From the NCBI GenBank assembly GCA_037043455.1, contig JAWPHD010008230.1, positions 53,755 through 117,754 of the forward strand: 64,000 bases of DNA, given 5' to 3'. Positions 9,877 to 19,649 of this stretch are shown in pieces. Positions within the stretch are counted from its first letter, which is position 1, and every line of letters begins with the position of its first letter. The translations under genes were made by a program, and so were the position numbers. The DNA is from Cyrtodaria siliqua (Eukaryota > Mollusca > Bivalvia > Adapedonta > Hiatellidae). The notes below the pieces were generated by a model. It saw only the letters and a program-made list of their open reading frames with translations, searched no databases and was not told the DNA's origin.

Positions 9877-11146
9877 ATGTCGGCTTACGGAAACAAACTC
9901 AACCCTCATAGAAAGCTAAGAGAACCTCATGGTGCCAAAGGCATCCGCACAAGTGTAGTAATAACTAATAATCCCTCAACAATAGACCATAACCAGCAAC
10001 TGCTTGTGAGATTTCCAAATCTAAGTACTAATGATGTGATAGTTCCAAGTACTGCTCGTCTTGCCTTTCAAATAGAACTTAAAAGCAGAACAGACGTCAA
10101 TCGTACTTTATATCAAAATCTGGGCAGAACAATTGTGAAAAAAATGACAATAAGAATAAGTGGCAACGAAGTCATGTCAATAGATGACAGTGATATATAT
10201 CATTGTTATGTAGATTTATGGAAAAGCCCTACTGAACGATTAAACACAGCTTACCAAGGTATTGGTAAATCAAACATGCTAAAACATAGAGTTAGCGCGG
10301 GAGATGCTTCCTCAGACACCGGAGATGAAGCTATAGCAGCAGCTTATGGAAATAGATTTTGTATTCCACTGGACTTTGAAATGTTAGAAAGTCATATGCC
10401 ATTTTATCAAGCGGGGCTTGGTGATAGGTTAGAATATGAATTAACGTTTAACGATTATAACAAAGTTATCAAAAGCACTGATGCTGATGCATCTTATGTA
10501 ATAAAAAATATCTGCTTGGAATTTGATACGGTTAGTGATGTTGAATTAGCCAGACAAATAAGACAGCAAATCAATGGTAAGATGTCATTTATGTATGATC
10601 GTATCTTGCGACATAGAAAAATAATAGCAAACAAATATGAAACCCTTTGGAACATCAACATTAATGTACCAGCACGGAGCATGAAAGGTATTCTAATGCT
10701 GTTTGAAGACCCAGAAAGAACAAGCGCAGAAACCTATTACAACCCAATGATTGAAAAGGTTGAAATGACAATAGAAGGCGTACCAAATCAGTTGTATAGT
10801 CAGGGCATGAAGGCATATCAACATTGGGATTAAAATCAACAAATATTTTGCCTTGACATCAAAAAGAAACAAAGAGACAGAAATAGCAGCGAGGGACTTA
10901 AACTTTACCAGTGTTTCTCTTGAGACCTATTTGACAAAATCATATGCTTTGTGGCTTGACCTTAGAACATGTAATGACAATTTATTACACGGCAGTGGAA
11001 GAAGAATAGAAAACGGCAGTGAAGGCATAACGATATTAATAAATAAAACAACAGATGCAGATCAAACTTTAAATATTTATATATATATAATACAAGATGC
11101 GCAAATCAATTTCGAAGATGGAAGATTCAAAGAAGCAGGATACTAG
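9877..11146 (+). pseudogene. Polinton major capsid protein (double jelly-roll), frameshifted
   Basis: About 420 residues match the Polinton/adintovirus hexon type. The N-terminal half has a first beta-sandwich (KKMTIRISGNEVMSIDD) and a loop region. The second half contains the marked block RHRKIIANK...LWNININVP, then VEMTIEGVPNQLYSQGM and a C-terminal strand pair ending in INFEDGRF. The identification rests on these motifs, the length and the position next to the ATPase. An extra base with a stop at 10831-10833 splits the gene, and coding continues to 11146 in another frame. Copy 2 is intact at that point, so the lesion arose after the copies separated. It would form the pseudohexameric capsomers of the icosahedral particle. 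The 3' end overlaps the ATPase start by 29 bp. Confidence 0.8.
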
Positions 11147-11780
11147 TTTGCAACAAAAATATCCTAAATATTCACACAGTGACATTATTTGTGGTCAGAC
11201 AGGCTGTGGTAAAACAGAGTTTGTTCTTGACATACTTGAACAAGAGTATGTTGGAGTTTTTAAACATATAATTATATTGTGTCCAACCATAGAGTGGAAC
11301 GAGGCTTATAAAAATAGATCCTGGATAGGAGATGTGAAAAACCCAAAAGATAAAAAAATAATAATTGTCAATTCTGTTAGCAACGGTAAAGAAATGTTAC
11401 AAGAACTGTTGCGTTTCTTTTTCAAACAATATGCTGGCCAGCCCACATTATACATTATTGACGATTGCTCAGCCACAAAAGAATTAACAAAGAAAAAAGA
11501 TATGTTGTCAGAGTTGGCATTCTCTGGTCGTCACGCTAAACAATCAGTGTGGGTCATTTCACAGAGATATAATTCTGTATTGAAAGATTTGAGAGAGCAA
11601 GCAAAATGGTTGTGTATGTTTCACACTAAGGACAGAGATAGTTATGAAAATTGTTTGAGAGAAAATGATGTTATTCCAACGCTGGAGGAGAGAACTAGGA
11701 TAAGAAAAGCTTTAGCTAACACTAAATATTCCAAGTTGATATTGAGAACTGACCAACCAACTGGTTATTGGGTTGAATAA
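11118..11780 (+). CDS. A32-like genome-packaging ATPase
   Basis: The frame is intact (220 codons from the ATG at 11118; an alternative in-frame ATG lies at 11097, and both are within the capsid gene). Walker A is GQTGCGKT near the N-terminus, Walker B is TLYIIDDC, and a polar sensor ISQRY follows, the order found in FtsK/HerA-type packaging ATPases of Polintons and NCLDV. The enzyme would power DNA translocation into the capsid. It overlaps the end of the capsid gene, so translation from the same transcript or an internal promoter is likely. Length is typical of Polinton ATPases. The copy 2 version is broken. The reverse complement of the last 16 bp is shared with the convergent 11765 gene. 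Confidence 0.85.
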   Translation: MEDSKKQDTSLQQKYPKYSHSDIICGQTGCGKTEFVLDILEQEYVGVFKHIIILCPTIEWNEAYKNRSWIGDVKNPKDKKIIIVNSVSNGKEMLQELLRFFFKQYAGQPTLYIIDDCSATKELTKKKDMLSELAFSGRHAKQSVWVISQRYNSVLKDLREQAKWLCMFHTKDRDSYENCLRENDVIPTLEERTRIRKALANTKYSKLILRTDQPTGYWVE

Positions 11781-12097
11781 AAAAAATTAAAAATACAATC
11801 TAGAGTGTCCCATATAACCCATACACTCAATGCACTAACCAATATCGGTACAACATCACTACTCATGTTTTCCGGGGCTTGTAAAACATACCCTCTTGGC
11901 TCACATATAAAATATTCTACGCCATCCTTTGTCACAGAAATTACAGGCGTTTCCTGTGCACCTTTTTCGTACGTTTGTAAAAAATCACTTTCTGAAACAC
12001 ATATACAACATTTTACGTCATCTCTTGTCATAACATCCAGTGCTATTTTATTTTTGTTATAATCACTAATCTCACCGTCTGTTATTTTCAAATCCAT
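11765..12097 (-). CDS. Small Polinton protein with C-terminal hydrophobic segment
   Basis: This open frame of 110 codons has a homologue in copy 2 (42952-43271). The N-terminal two thirds are soluble and contain a CCIC cluster and FICEPRGYVLQAP. The C-terminal third is hydrophobic (VVPILVSALSVWVIW) and could anchor in a membrane. The C-termini of the two copies differ, so the end here may be altered by a frameshift. No family is recognised. It starts directly behind a TATATAA-rich leader at 12098-12125 and converges with the ATPase gene. Confidence 0.5.
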   Translation of the reverse strand: MDLKITDGEISDYNKNKIALDVMTRDDVKCCICVSESDFLQTYEKGAQETPVISVTKDGVEYFICEPRGYVLQAPENMSSDVVPILVSALSVWVIWDTLDCIFNFFYSTQ

Positions 12098-12179
12098 TTT
12101 TTTCTTATATAATATTTTTTTTTTTATTATTACAAAATATATTTATTTCATAATATCCGTATAATACCTTTTTTTACAA

Positions 12180-12365
12180 CTGTTGCTAATAGTAATACTA
12201 ACAGCAAAGTAGCAATGTTAATAGCAATACTGACCATAAATATTGTATTGCTAATAGCATTGCTCATAGCAAAGTAGCAATGTTAATAGCAATGCTTGCA
12301 GCAAATTAATAATGTTAATAGAAAAAATAGCAATGTTAATAACAATGCTATTAACAATACTAACA
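12180..12365. repeat. Imperfect short-repeat array (AGCAATGTTAATAGCAAT type) in Polinton intergenic region
   Basis: Units of about 10-20 bp built from GTTAATAGCAAT, AGCAAAGTAGCAATG and TGCTAATAG recur at least eight times with alternating spacing. The same array type occurs at the equivalent place of copy 2 (42640-42890). It occupies the only large non-coding interval inside the element, between divergent genes, which fits a control region, enhancer or replication-associated site. Confidence 0.6.
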
Positions 12366-12448
12366 ATTACTAGTTGCATGAATATCGCAGTTAGTTGTTT
12401 TGTATTTTATATTTATTTCAAGATAAAAATAAGATTAATAATATAAAA

Positions 12449-12934
12449 ATGAATGCGGAAGAACTATTACAAAATATATCAGAACAGACGGAACCAGATG
12501 AATCAAAGCAACAAGAAACAAAAAAAGAAAGATTATCAGCCATAGTGGCTGGCGGCGGTAGTCGTCAATATTTGGGTAAGGACATACAACTCACAAACAT
12601 AGATGGCATGCCACCGGATGAAATTAACAAACTTTACTGCAGATATGAAGCAAGGCTTGGGGCAAGCATGACTAAAACTTTAGGCAATTCTTTTATTAAC
12701 TTGTATGTGATGGGAGTATCAAAATATTTTAATGTAACCAATCCACCAAAGCTGATAGAAGATTTGGAGGAAGACCCATTTATTAATCATGCTTTGACAA
12801 GCGCTTGTTGTGAGTTGTATTACAGGTATGGAATGTGCTTAGCACCATTTACAGCAATACTGACAACTGTTAGACATATTGATTTTAATAAAAATAAAAA
12901 TATAGATAATATAAATGGAGAACCAAGAGAGTGA
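12449..12934 (+). CDS. Conserved Polinton protein, function unknown
   Basis: The start is set at the ATG at 12449, which follows a TAATATAAAA leader. A longer frame opens at 12395, but its extra residues come from AT-rich leader. About 160 residues: an acidic N-terminus, then a helical core with the conserved-looking block LYCRYEARLGASMTKTLG, then DPFINHALTSACCELYYRYGMCLAPFTA. I recognise this gene as a regular member of invertebrate Polintons, without known role. It overlaps the next gene by 20 bp, as in a compact viral transcription unit. The copy 2 homologue is truncated by a deletion. Confidence 0.65.
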   Translation: MNAEELLQNISEQTEPDESKQQETKKERLSAIVAGGGSRQYLGKDIQLTNIDGMPPDEINKLYCRYEARLGASMTKTLGNSFINLYVMGVSKYFNVTNPPKLIEDLEEDPFINHALTSACCELYYRYGMCLAPFTAILTTVRHIDFNKNKNIDNINGEPRE

Positions 12935-13271
12935 AGTTATACCTGTTGTTAAACAACCTGTTGACCAACAAAAAGTAAAAAATCCAAAAAGAATAGAAGC
13001 TGGAAAAAAAGGAGCAGCGGCAAGAAAGGCAAAGCGTTTGCTTCAGGATGCAAATCAAGATGCTGCAAAGCAAGATGAAATAACAAAAATAACAATAGGT
13101 GAAGAAGAACCAGAAAAAATCAAAATAAACGTATACAAAAATTATATTCCACCGTGTCCGGTTTTATTAGGCATTGCTGGGTTGGGTTTGTATATTTATA
13201 ACAAGAAATCTGCTACGCAACCTGTAGCTGTGCAACCTGTTCATGTTGCACCAAAAGACCCGTTTGATTAA
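12915..13271 (+). CDS. Basic Polinton protein with C-terminal membrane helix
   Basis: This 118-codon open frame starts inside the preceding gene. The N-terminal half is highly basic (KNPKRIEAGKKGAAARKAKR), suggesting nucleic-acid binding or a nuclear signal. The C-terminal part has a single hydrophobic stretch (PVLLGIAGLGLYIYN) followed by a Val/Pro/Gln tail. This basic-Ala-Lys motif followed by an anchor recurs in Polintons and may be a core or minor virion protein (inference). It is absent from copy 2 because of the 1.65 kb deletion. Confidence 0.6.
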   Translation: MENQESEVIPVVKQPVDQQKVKNPKRIEAGKKGAAARKAKRLLQDANQDAAKQDEITKITIGEEEPEKIKINVYKNYIPPCPVLLGIAGLGLYIYNKKSATQPVAVQPVHVAPKDPFD

Positions 13272-13310
13272 TTTAATAATTTATTTTAAAAAAATAATCA
13301 TATAAAAAAA

Positions 13311-13547
13311 ATGGCAGCAAGTATTGACGGAAAACAAATTGTAAATATGATGTATCATGCTGGAGTGGAAACACTTCTAACTGTTGGATATTCTGAGTTT
13401 GGCAGAAAACTACTAAAAAGACCAGCACCTAAAGTGGATTTTAATATGACAGATTTTGGGATGCTGTCTGTGGATATAATGTTAGCAATGGCTACGAGGG
13501 ATATGTTGATTAAGCAAGGTATTATTCCTGCGGATATTATGAAATAA
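13311..13547 (+). CDS. Small Polinton protein (78 aa), function unknown
   Basis: The open frame is preceded by ATCATATAAAAAAA directly before the ATG. The C-terminal half (DFGMLSVDIMLAMATRDMLIKQGIIPADIM) is a helical, Met-rich block that I recognise as recurrent in Polintons. No transmembrane signature is certain, although the middle is moderately hydrophobic. Deleted from copy 2. Confidence 0.6.
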   Translation: MAASIDGKQIVNMMYHAGVETLLTVGYSEFGRKLLKRPAPKVDFNMTDFGMLSVDIMLAMATRDMLIKQGIIPADIMK

Positions 13548-13571
13548 TTTTTAAAATATATATATAAAAAA

Positions 13572-13991
13572 ATGGCAAGTGCAGTAGCAATGATGATAGG
13601 TGGCGCATTAACAAACGCATTGGCGTTTAGCGGTTCAAATTATTTCTTTTCAAAAATGGGAAGTCATTCAGATGAGGAAAGACAAAGACATGACAAAGCA
13701 GTAGAACAATTAAACGCAGCACAAGTAGAGTGAAATAAAAAAAGAACAGAGATATTAGATTTTATTAATAAGCAACTGCAAAAAGAGCATCATGCAGAGC
13801 AGACTTTTGCTGATGTAGACAAAGCTATGAAGCAGTATTATTACACAACTGGTAAACATTTGCTTTTGGAACCAGAGCCCAAGTTGAGTGATTTTTATAC
13901 ACAATCTCCGGATCAACAGAATAGAGAAATTACGTTTATTGTGGTGGGCATGGCTGCAACTGGATTTGTGGCGTATAAATTGAGTTTATAA
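13572..13991 (+). pseudogene. Conserved small Polinton protein with one in-frame stop
   Basis: The reading frame runs 139 codons from an ATG after ATATATATATAAAAAA, with a TGA at codon 54 (13731-13733), a probable Trp-to-stop change. The N-terminus is Ala/Gly-rich and hydrophobic, the middle is a charged helix and the C-terminus ends in a hydrophobic VVGMAATGFVAYK segment. This gene type recurs in invertebrate Polintons next to the 78-residue gene; its function is unknown to me. Because nothing else is broken, the stop may be recent. Confidence 0.6.
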
Positions 13992-14028
13992 AAAATAAAT
14001 AGTTTAAAACTGTATTTACTAAATATGT

Positions 14029-14340
14029 TTACTTTGGAAAAACTAAGTCATATGCATGATACCTATTTTTGTTGTTGTTTTTACATGGTTTCAATCCAAG
14101 TGGTCGAATATAATATGGTGGTTTAGCACTCTTTTCTAATTTATTTTTGAGATGATCAGGCGCCCATACTTCACCGTTGTCTAATAATGTCAATACCATG
14201 GATGGACCATATTCAGTATCTACTATTTTCGTATCTGTAATAGTGTATATTTTATTTAGTTCCAAGTCTGTCCATTTCTTTGTGCTATTTTGATATTGCT
14301 CTTCGAGCAGTTCATCAAATTGTGCAGTTGTGATTTCCAT
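14029..14340 (-). CDS. Small Polinton protein, possible OB-fold/ssDNA-binding candidate
   Basis: The open frame has 103 codons. After an N-terminal helix the sequence alternates short strands (KIYTITDTKIVDTEYGPSMVLTLLDNGEVWAP) and ends with a basic segment and a YHAYDLVFPK tail. Strand-turn pattern, size and position by the replication genes suggest an OB-fold single-strand DNA-binding protein; this is inference only. The leader on the minus strand carries TATATAACTATAAAG just before the start codon. It is divergent from the integrase gene, 44 bp apart, and is missing from copy 2. Confidence 0.5.
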   Translation of the reverse strand: MEITTAQFDELLEEQYQNSTKKWTDLELNKIYTITDTKIVDTEYGPSMVLTLLDNGEVWAPDHLKNKLEKSAKPPYYIRPLGLKPCKNNNKNRYHAYDLVFPK

Positions 14341-14384
14341 TTTTTCTTTATAGTTATATAAAGTTTATTCTTTAGTAGAAAAAA

Positions 14385-15298
14385 ATGGAAAAGATTTATT
14401 ACAGCCCAAAAGGATTTTGGAGAGGTTACACAGCAGTTAAAAATTAGCAAAAGAGGCTGGTGTTAGTGAAAAAAAGGCATTAGAATTTTTAAAGAAACAA
14501 GCTGTGTGGCAGATTTATTTACCTGCGCCAAAGAAAATAGTTAGACCCAGGTTTGATGTTTCTACTAAGAATGGAGTGCATCAAGCTGATTTGTTATTTT
14601 TACCGCATGATACTTTTGGCTTTGGTCGTGGGCGCAAGACATATAAATATGCATTGACTGTGGTTGATATTGCAAGTAGATACAAAGAAGCAGAGCCACT
14701 GACTTCCAAGGATAGTAAAGAAGTTGCCAAAGCATTTGAGAATATATACAGTCGACATTTGAAATATCCAAAGTTATTACAAGTAGACCCAGGCAGAGAA
14801 TTTATGGGTGCAGTATCGCAGTTGATGGCAAAACACAAAGTAAATATCAGACGAGGCAGAACAGAAATACACAGAGACCAAGCTTTAGTGGAAAGATTTA
14901 ACAGAACATTAGCTGAGAGATTGTTTGGTTATCAGTATGCTAAGGAAATAGATTCGCAAAAACGTAATAGAGAATGGGTAAAGAGATTACCAGAAGTTGT
15001 TAAAGCCATAAATGCGGAGACAAAAAAGCCCCCTCCTGTTGAAACAAAAATATTAAAAGATGATTCTATTTGTATGAATGCAAGTGTAAGATATTTATAT
15101 CAACCCGGGGAACAAGAAGGTGGAAGACGCAGAGCAACTGATCCAATGTGGAGTGTAGATATTCACAAGATTAAAAGTTATATGGTGACGCAAGGTATAA
15201 GAGTTTATTATTTGAAAGCACCTGCGCCACAGAGAGGATTTGTCAAAGAAGAATTACTTATTGTTCCTGCTGATACCCAAATTCATAAGTTTTTGTAG
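14385..15298 (+). pseudogene. Polinton integrase (retroviral-type DDE), frameshifted near the N-terminus
   Basis: The main frame (14504-15298) holds the rve catalytic core. First Asp is in HQADLLFL (14588-14590), second Asp in LLQVDPGREF (14786-14788) and Glu in LVERFNRTLAERLF (14891-14893), the last two 35 codons apart. A C-terminal beta-rich region follows. The true start is the ATG at 14385 behind an A-rich leader. A base missing from an A-run near 14440, compared with copy 2, shifts the frame between the N-terminal segment and the core. The enzyme would join the TIR ends to target DNA with a 5-6 bp staggered cut, agreeing with the flanking duplication. It converges with the polymerase gene, overlapping by 16 bp. 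Confidence 0.85.
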
Positions 15299-18200
15299 AA
15301 ACCATGTGCATCAGTTGTAATTCCATCTTCTCGGATGTATCTTTTTGAGTAAAATGGTGACAGTGTTACTTTGTTTACTGTTATGCCGTATATTTGATGT
15401 TTTATTGATCGCATCATATTCATTTCATGTTCAAACTTTTTCTTATCGACTAGTGCTTCTTTGTAGTTTTCAAAGTTTATATGTTTTTTGATTACATATT
15501 CTTTTACACCCTTTGCTTTCTTAATAATCTGCTCATCCGCTCTCAAAATAGAATATAGTTTGGGTCTTAATCCAACATACTCAGCTATAGCAACACCAGC
15601 ACATTCATCTTTCATTTTACCTAATACTTTTTTATTTGTATCATCATGCATTGGGTGATCTTGAGGATAATCACTCAAGTCATACTCATCTTTCATTTCA
15701 GCCATGTCTTTGTATGCATCATCTGTTCTGATGTCTACAAGCAAGCTGTCAGTATCTGTGTATAATAAAGTACAGTTATTTTTGTACCTTTTTTTCAAAG
15801 TATTATAATACCAATCATACATATGGTACTTTGATAAATCCAATACTGACATTCCAACATAAATTGGTTTGTTTAATGTTAATTTTGTTTTGTTTACATG
15901 TACTGCTGATAATTCATCTGAAAATTTTATACGCCTGTTAAAGTTGGGTTTGGCTATTATTTTTCTTATTTTTCCATTTTCAAAGCCGTCAGTTCTGACT
16001 AGTTTTATATCAGTCCGCTTGCGTAGATTTTCCATTGTCTTGCCAAACACAGAGTTGTTCATAAGTTTGTAAAAAGCTTTTTCAAAGTCTGATTTAGCTT
16101 TTTTCCTAAGTTCTGTGTTTAGGTTTATGTATGATTCCATTCATGGTTTTTCATTAAATTCTAATACTCTGTGTACTTTCTTTAGTTTCATACCTAAAGA
16201 TAAATACAGTTCCAGGTTTTTATAATGTATCACATATTTTTCTTTGTCCCTAAGATTGGGAACTAGTTGTTCTGTATTTATCATGCTATTATTTTCTAAC
16301 AGATCTTTTTGGTATTCGGACAACCATTCTTTTTTCACTGCTAATCTTTCCGGTGCAAGCGGATAGTCATTATGAGATTCATGGAGTTCTTTAGGATATT
16401 CCAAAACAACTTCTAGAAAATATCCTTTTCCTTCTTTTGACTCTGGCAAGGTTTCTGATTCCACCCACTTGATGCCAGAATATGGAAGTGGTTGACTCAT
16501 TGCCCAACCATAGAGGTTACAGGCATCGTAATACATTAAAAAGTTGTTTTCCTTGTTAGGGTTATAATCAACTACATGTGGATTGTTTGCTTTGGCATAT
16601 CGTTTTGATACCATACTAATTCCACCACGCATACCTTTTTCTATAAATAAGTGCATGTCAATGTCTGTCTAAAGTTCCAATTCTATTTTTGAATGTTTAA
16701 GTAAAGCATCCCAAGATAATCCAGGTGCTGTATAGTAATTTTAAGCATCAAGTTTGTATGCACTCATACATGTTTTTCTAAAAGTTTGAAACACATCTGC
16801 TAACAGAGTTACATCAGTTTTTAGATATAAATCATGATAGTCTCCAAGAGTTTTACAGTTAAACTCTTTCCATATTTTTTGAGCGTATTCGTAATCTTTG
16901 GAACTTATACTTTCATCTGAAAAACTACTGTAAAACTTTTCTATAGGCGGTAATTGCGTTTCCTTAAATCTTTCCATACTGTCCATATATTCGTATGGAT
17001 AAACACCTTTTCGTAAAAGTAAATCTGTTTGTTCTCCAAACTGATTTTTGGTAATTTTAAAATCAGATTTATCTGTTGCTTTAACCAATTTTTTCAGAGA
17101 CGAATCCATAAATTGGAAACTGTCTAAAAATCTAAGTTGTCCAGCACTAAATGAAATATACTTTTCAGCGTTGTTTGGAATGCATGTAATATTACCTGTC
17201 ATTTTATGTATTTTTTGCATTATAAGATGACTATCATAACCTTTGAGGTTGTGAAATACAACAGGAATGATTGTTTTATTTGGTTTTATTTTTAGTTTTA
17301 GGTTGCAGTTTTTATGTGCTGCTCCTCTGTATTCTCCTGTAAAATGACAGTGATCTCTTACTTTACAGTTTTTGCCACATTTCCTACCTATTTCATTTTT
17401 GCATATCCAGCAGTGTGTTGCTTTTTCATAATCTTCCTCATTTTGTTGTGTCATAATTAAGGGTTTTGGGTGAGCAAATATTTTATTAATGTTGCTCTTC
17501 TCACATTCTAAGTGATTTAAAAACTTTTCAACAGTATCTTCACCTCTGTAAATAACAGGTTCTTCTGTTTTACCATCATATCTGACAACTTGATATCCAA
17601 ATCCACAAGCTTCGTGCACAATTGTGATTTCAGATTTCTTTCCAAATTTGATTGATTGAGGTTTGATTATACTCTCAAAATCAGCATATATTGCATAAGG
17701 CACAGGCATCTGATTTTGATGATTTTTAAATTTTACAGTATTTTTACCTTCTTTTGGCATTTCTATTCTGCAAGAATTTTTGTTGATACCATCACAGTCT
17801 TCTTTGTGTTTGGTAAGTAGTTCTTTTCCAGAATAGCCGTGAAGACAACGATCGCAGAAGTAAGTTTGACCATGGTGTTTGTTTTGGTCCCAGAGTAGTC
17901 TATTCAGATTTTTAATCCAGCAATAGTGATATTTTGTTGTTAATTTTTTTGGTTCTTTGGAATAATCATCAGGGTTATAGTTGTCATCTATAATTCCTTC
18001 TTCATTATTTGGATCGTCTTCGTTCTCTGATTCAACCTCAGTGTCTTCAGATATTAAGATCAAATTAATTCGTTCAATATCTTTTGGTTGTTCTGATATT
18101 TTATATGGAAAAACAGATACCTTTTTATTTTTTCCTGTTATGGTATATCCATAAACGTTGATAGCAAGGTTGTTTTGTTTCTCTACTTTGGAAATTTGAG

Positions 18201-19191
18201 AAATTGGAGTGGGAAAATCAATACCCTCTTTCTTTAAGAACTCTGTACTAGAATAATTTGATAATCTATCAGAATTCTTTTTAGCTGGATTTAAAGCTGA
18301 ATTTATTGCATGAAACAAACACTGATCATCGTCGTTTTTTACATTGATAATTGCCTTCTTATCAGCTACTGCTTTGGGTAAAGGAATATATGAAGAACCT
18401 TTTAACGGCTCGTACTTTGCAATATTCAAATAAAGCTTAACACAGTGATCAATCTCCAATCCAGATGCTGTGTTTGTAAATCTTTCAAGACTCTCTTGTA
18501 TATTTGCAGATGATTTATCGTACAACTCATTTATTTTTTCAGAGTTTAAGATTGCATTTTGCTCGCTGTGTAATACTGCTGTGGTGTATTTTTTGGTATC
18601 ACCATCATCTTTAAATAAATCTACAGTGAGACCTAATTGAAACTTTAATCCATTCATCTTTGTCAGCTCTTTGCTTATTTGTTTTGTAATAATGGATTTT
18701 TTATCACGGAATAGTTTTTGAGGGTCTTTGTATTTCCCGGCAGATATTTCGTATGCTCTAAAATATCCGCATTTTGGATTGTCAACTAGTTTTAATTTGT
18801 CTTCTTCTTTTTCTTCTTTCTGCTTTTCTTGCAGCTCTTGGATTACTTTAGCCATTTGTTTTTTGTATTTATCATCTTGACTTAATTCTTTTTTAGCCTG
18901 CCTTTTCTTAAGTTTTTTAAGCTTTCTTTTTTTCTTAAAACTTTCAAAAGATTTACTAGTTGGTTCTATCTTTTTATCTTCAAAAGGTTGGCTGGTAGTT
19001 GCCTCTTCTTTTAAAACTTTTAAAGCTTTATTTTCTTCTTTAAGTGCCTTAACTTGTTCCTTAAGTGTCTTAACTTGTTCCTCAACTTTGGATTCTTTTA
19101 ATCCGCTTAGTCCTATTTTTAATTCGTTTTTGTCTATTACTCCTGTTTTATACAGGAATAATAATTCTTTTATTGCGTCGCCGTTTTCCAT
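15283..19191 (-). pseudogene. Protein-primed type B DNA polymerase with OTU-like N-terminal motif; three in-frame stops
   Basis: A single frame of 1303 codons carries stops at codons 817 (TAA), 841 (TAG) and 1017 (TGA) and no frameshift. In order: a Lys/Glu coiled coil (about 20-75) and a basic patch; an OTU-like Cys motif DDDQCLFHA (C291) and an HYCWIKN motif (H422); a C2H2-type finger (C446, C449, H462, C466); ExoI YADFES (D504, E506); a zinc/HNH-like insert VRDHCHFTG (D613) next to ExoII FHNLKGYDSH; ExoIII YLKTDVTLLADVF; Pol A DACNLYGW (D889); Pol B NNSVFGKTMEN; Pol C YTDTDS (D1146, D1148). This order is that of Polinton PolB. It would replicate the element using a terminal protein as primer. 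The start at 19191 follows a TATAAAAATGG leader. Confidence 0.9.
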
Positions 19192-19269
19192 TTTTATATT
19201 TTCTATTCTTTACAATAAAAAATTCTTTATTAAAAATAAATAATTATTAGTATAAAGATAAGAAGATGA

Positions 19270-19536
19270 ATGAATACATGCCAGTACTTAAAAATCAGTT
19301 CCTATGGTGTTTGTGAAAAAAAGCCTGTTAAAAAATCAATATATTGTAATTATCATAAGCAGAGAATAAAGGTTTGTAAGATTAAACCATGTTTAAAATG
19401 TGGATTGGGTACTACAGCAAAGTATCAAATTTGTACTAGTTGTGGTGCTATAACAATTAGAAAATATCATGAATATTATTATAAAAAAGATTATATCAGT
19501 GAGTGTTTAAAATTCAGACGTATTGAATATTTATAG
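19270..19536 (+). CDS. Small Cys-rich, zinc-binding-like protein
   Basis: This 88-codon open frame is divergent from the polymerase (78 bp apart). It has about ten Cys, including C-x10-C and C-x2-H (CNYH), then CLKCG and CTSCG, suggestive of one or two zinc ribbons. The C-terminus is rich in Tyr/Lys. No family is recognised. Copy 2 lacks this end, so no comparison is possible. The frame is short, and the AT-rich context means it could be chance, but the Cys spacing argues for a real protein. Confidence 0.45.
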   Translation: MNTCQYLKISSYGVCEKKPVKKSIYCNYHKQRIKVCKIKPCLKCGLGTTAKYQICTSCGAITIRKYHEYYYKKDYISECLKFRRIEYL

Positions 19537-19649
19537 TTTAAAAGTTAGTAGTTGGGTAAGTAAAAAAATAAGAGTAATTTTATAGAGTTGAGGGTAAAAA
19601 GTTGATGAGTAGAAAAATTTGAAAAGAGTTTTGAGAGTTTTTAACAGGG

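Noticed and set aside
12180..12365. CRISPR-like array
   Set aside because: Units are short, imperfect and without unique spacers of constant length, and the context is an animal genome.
15283..19191. Stop-codon reassignment or readthrough in the polymerase
   Set aside because: All three stop types occur, copy 2 has sense codons at those sites, and neighbouring genes also have frameshifts. Decay is the simpler explanation.
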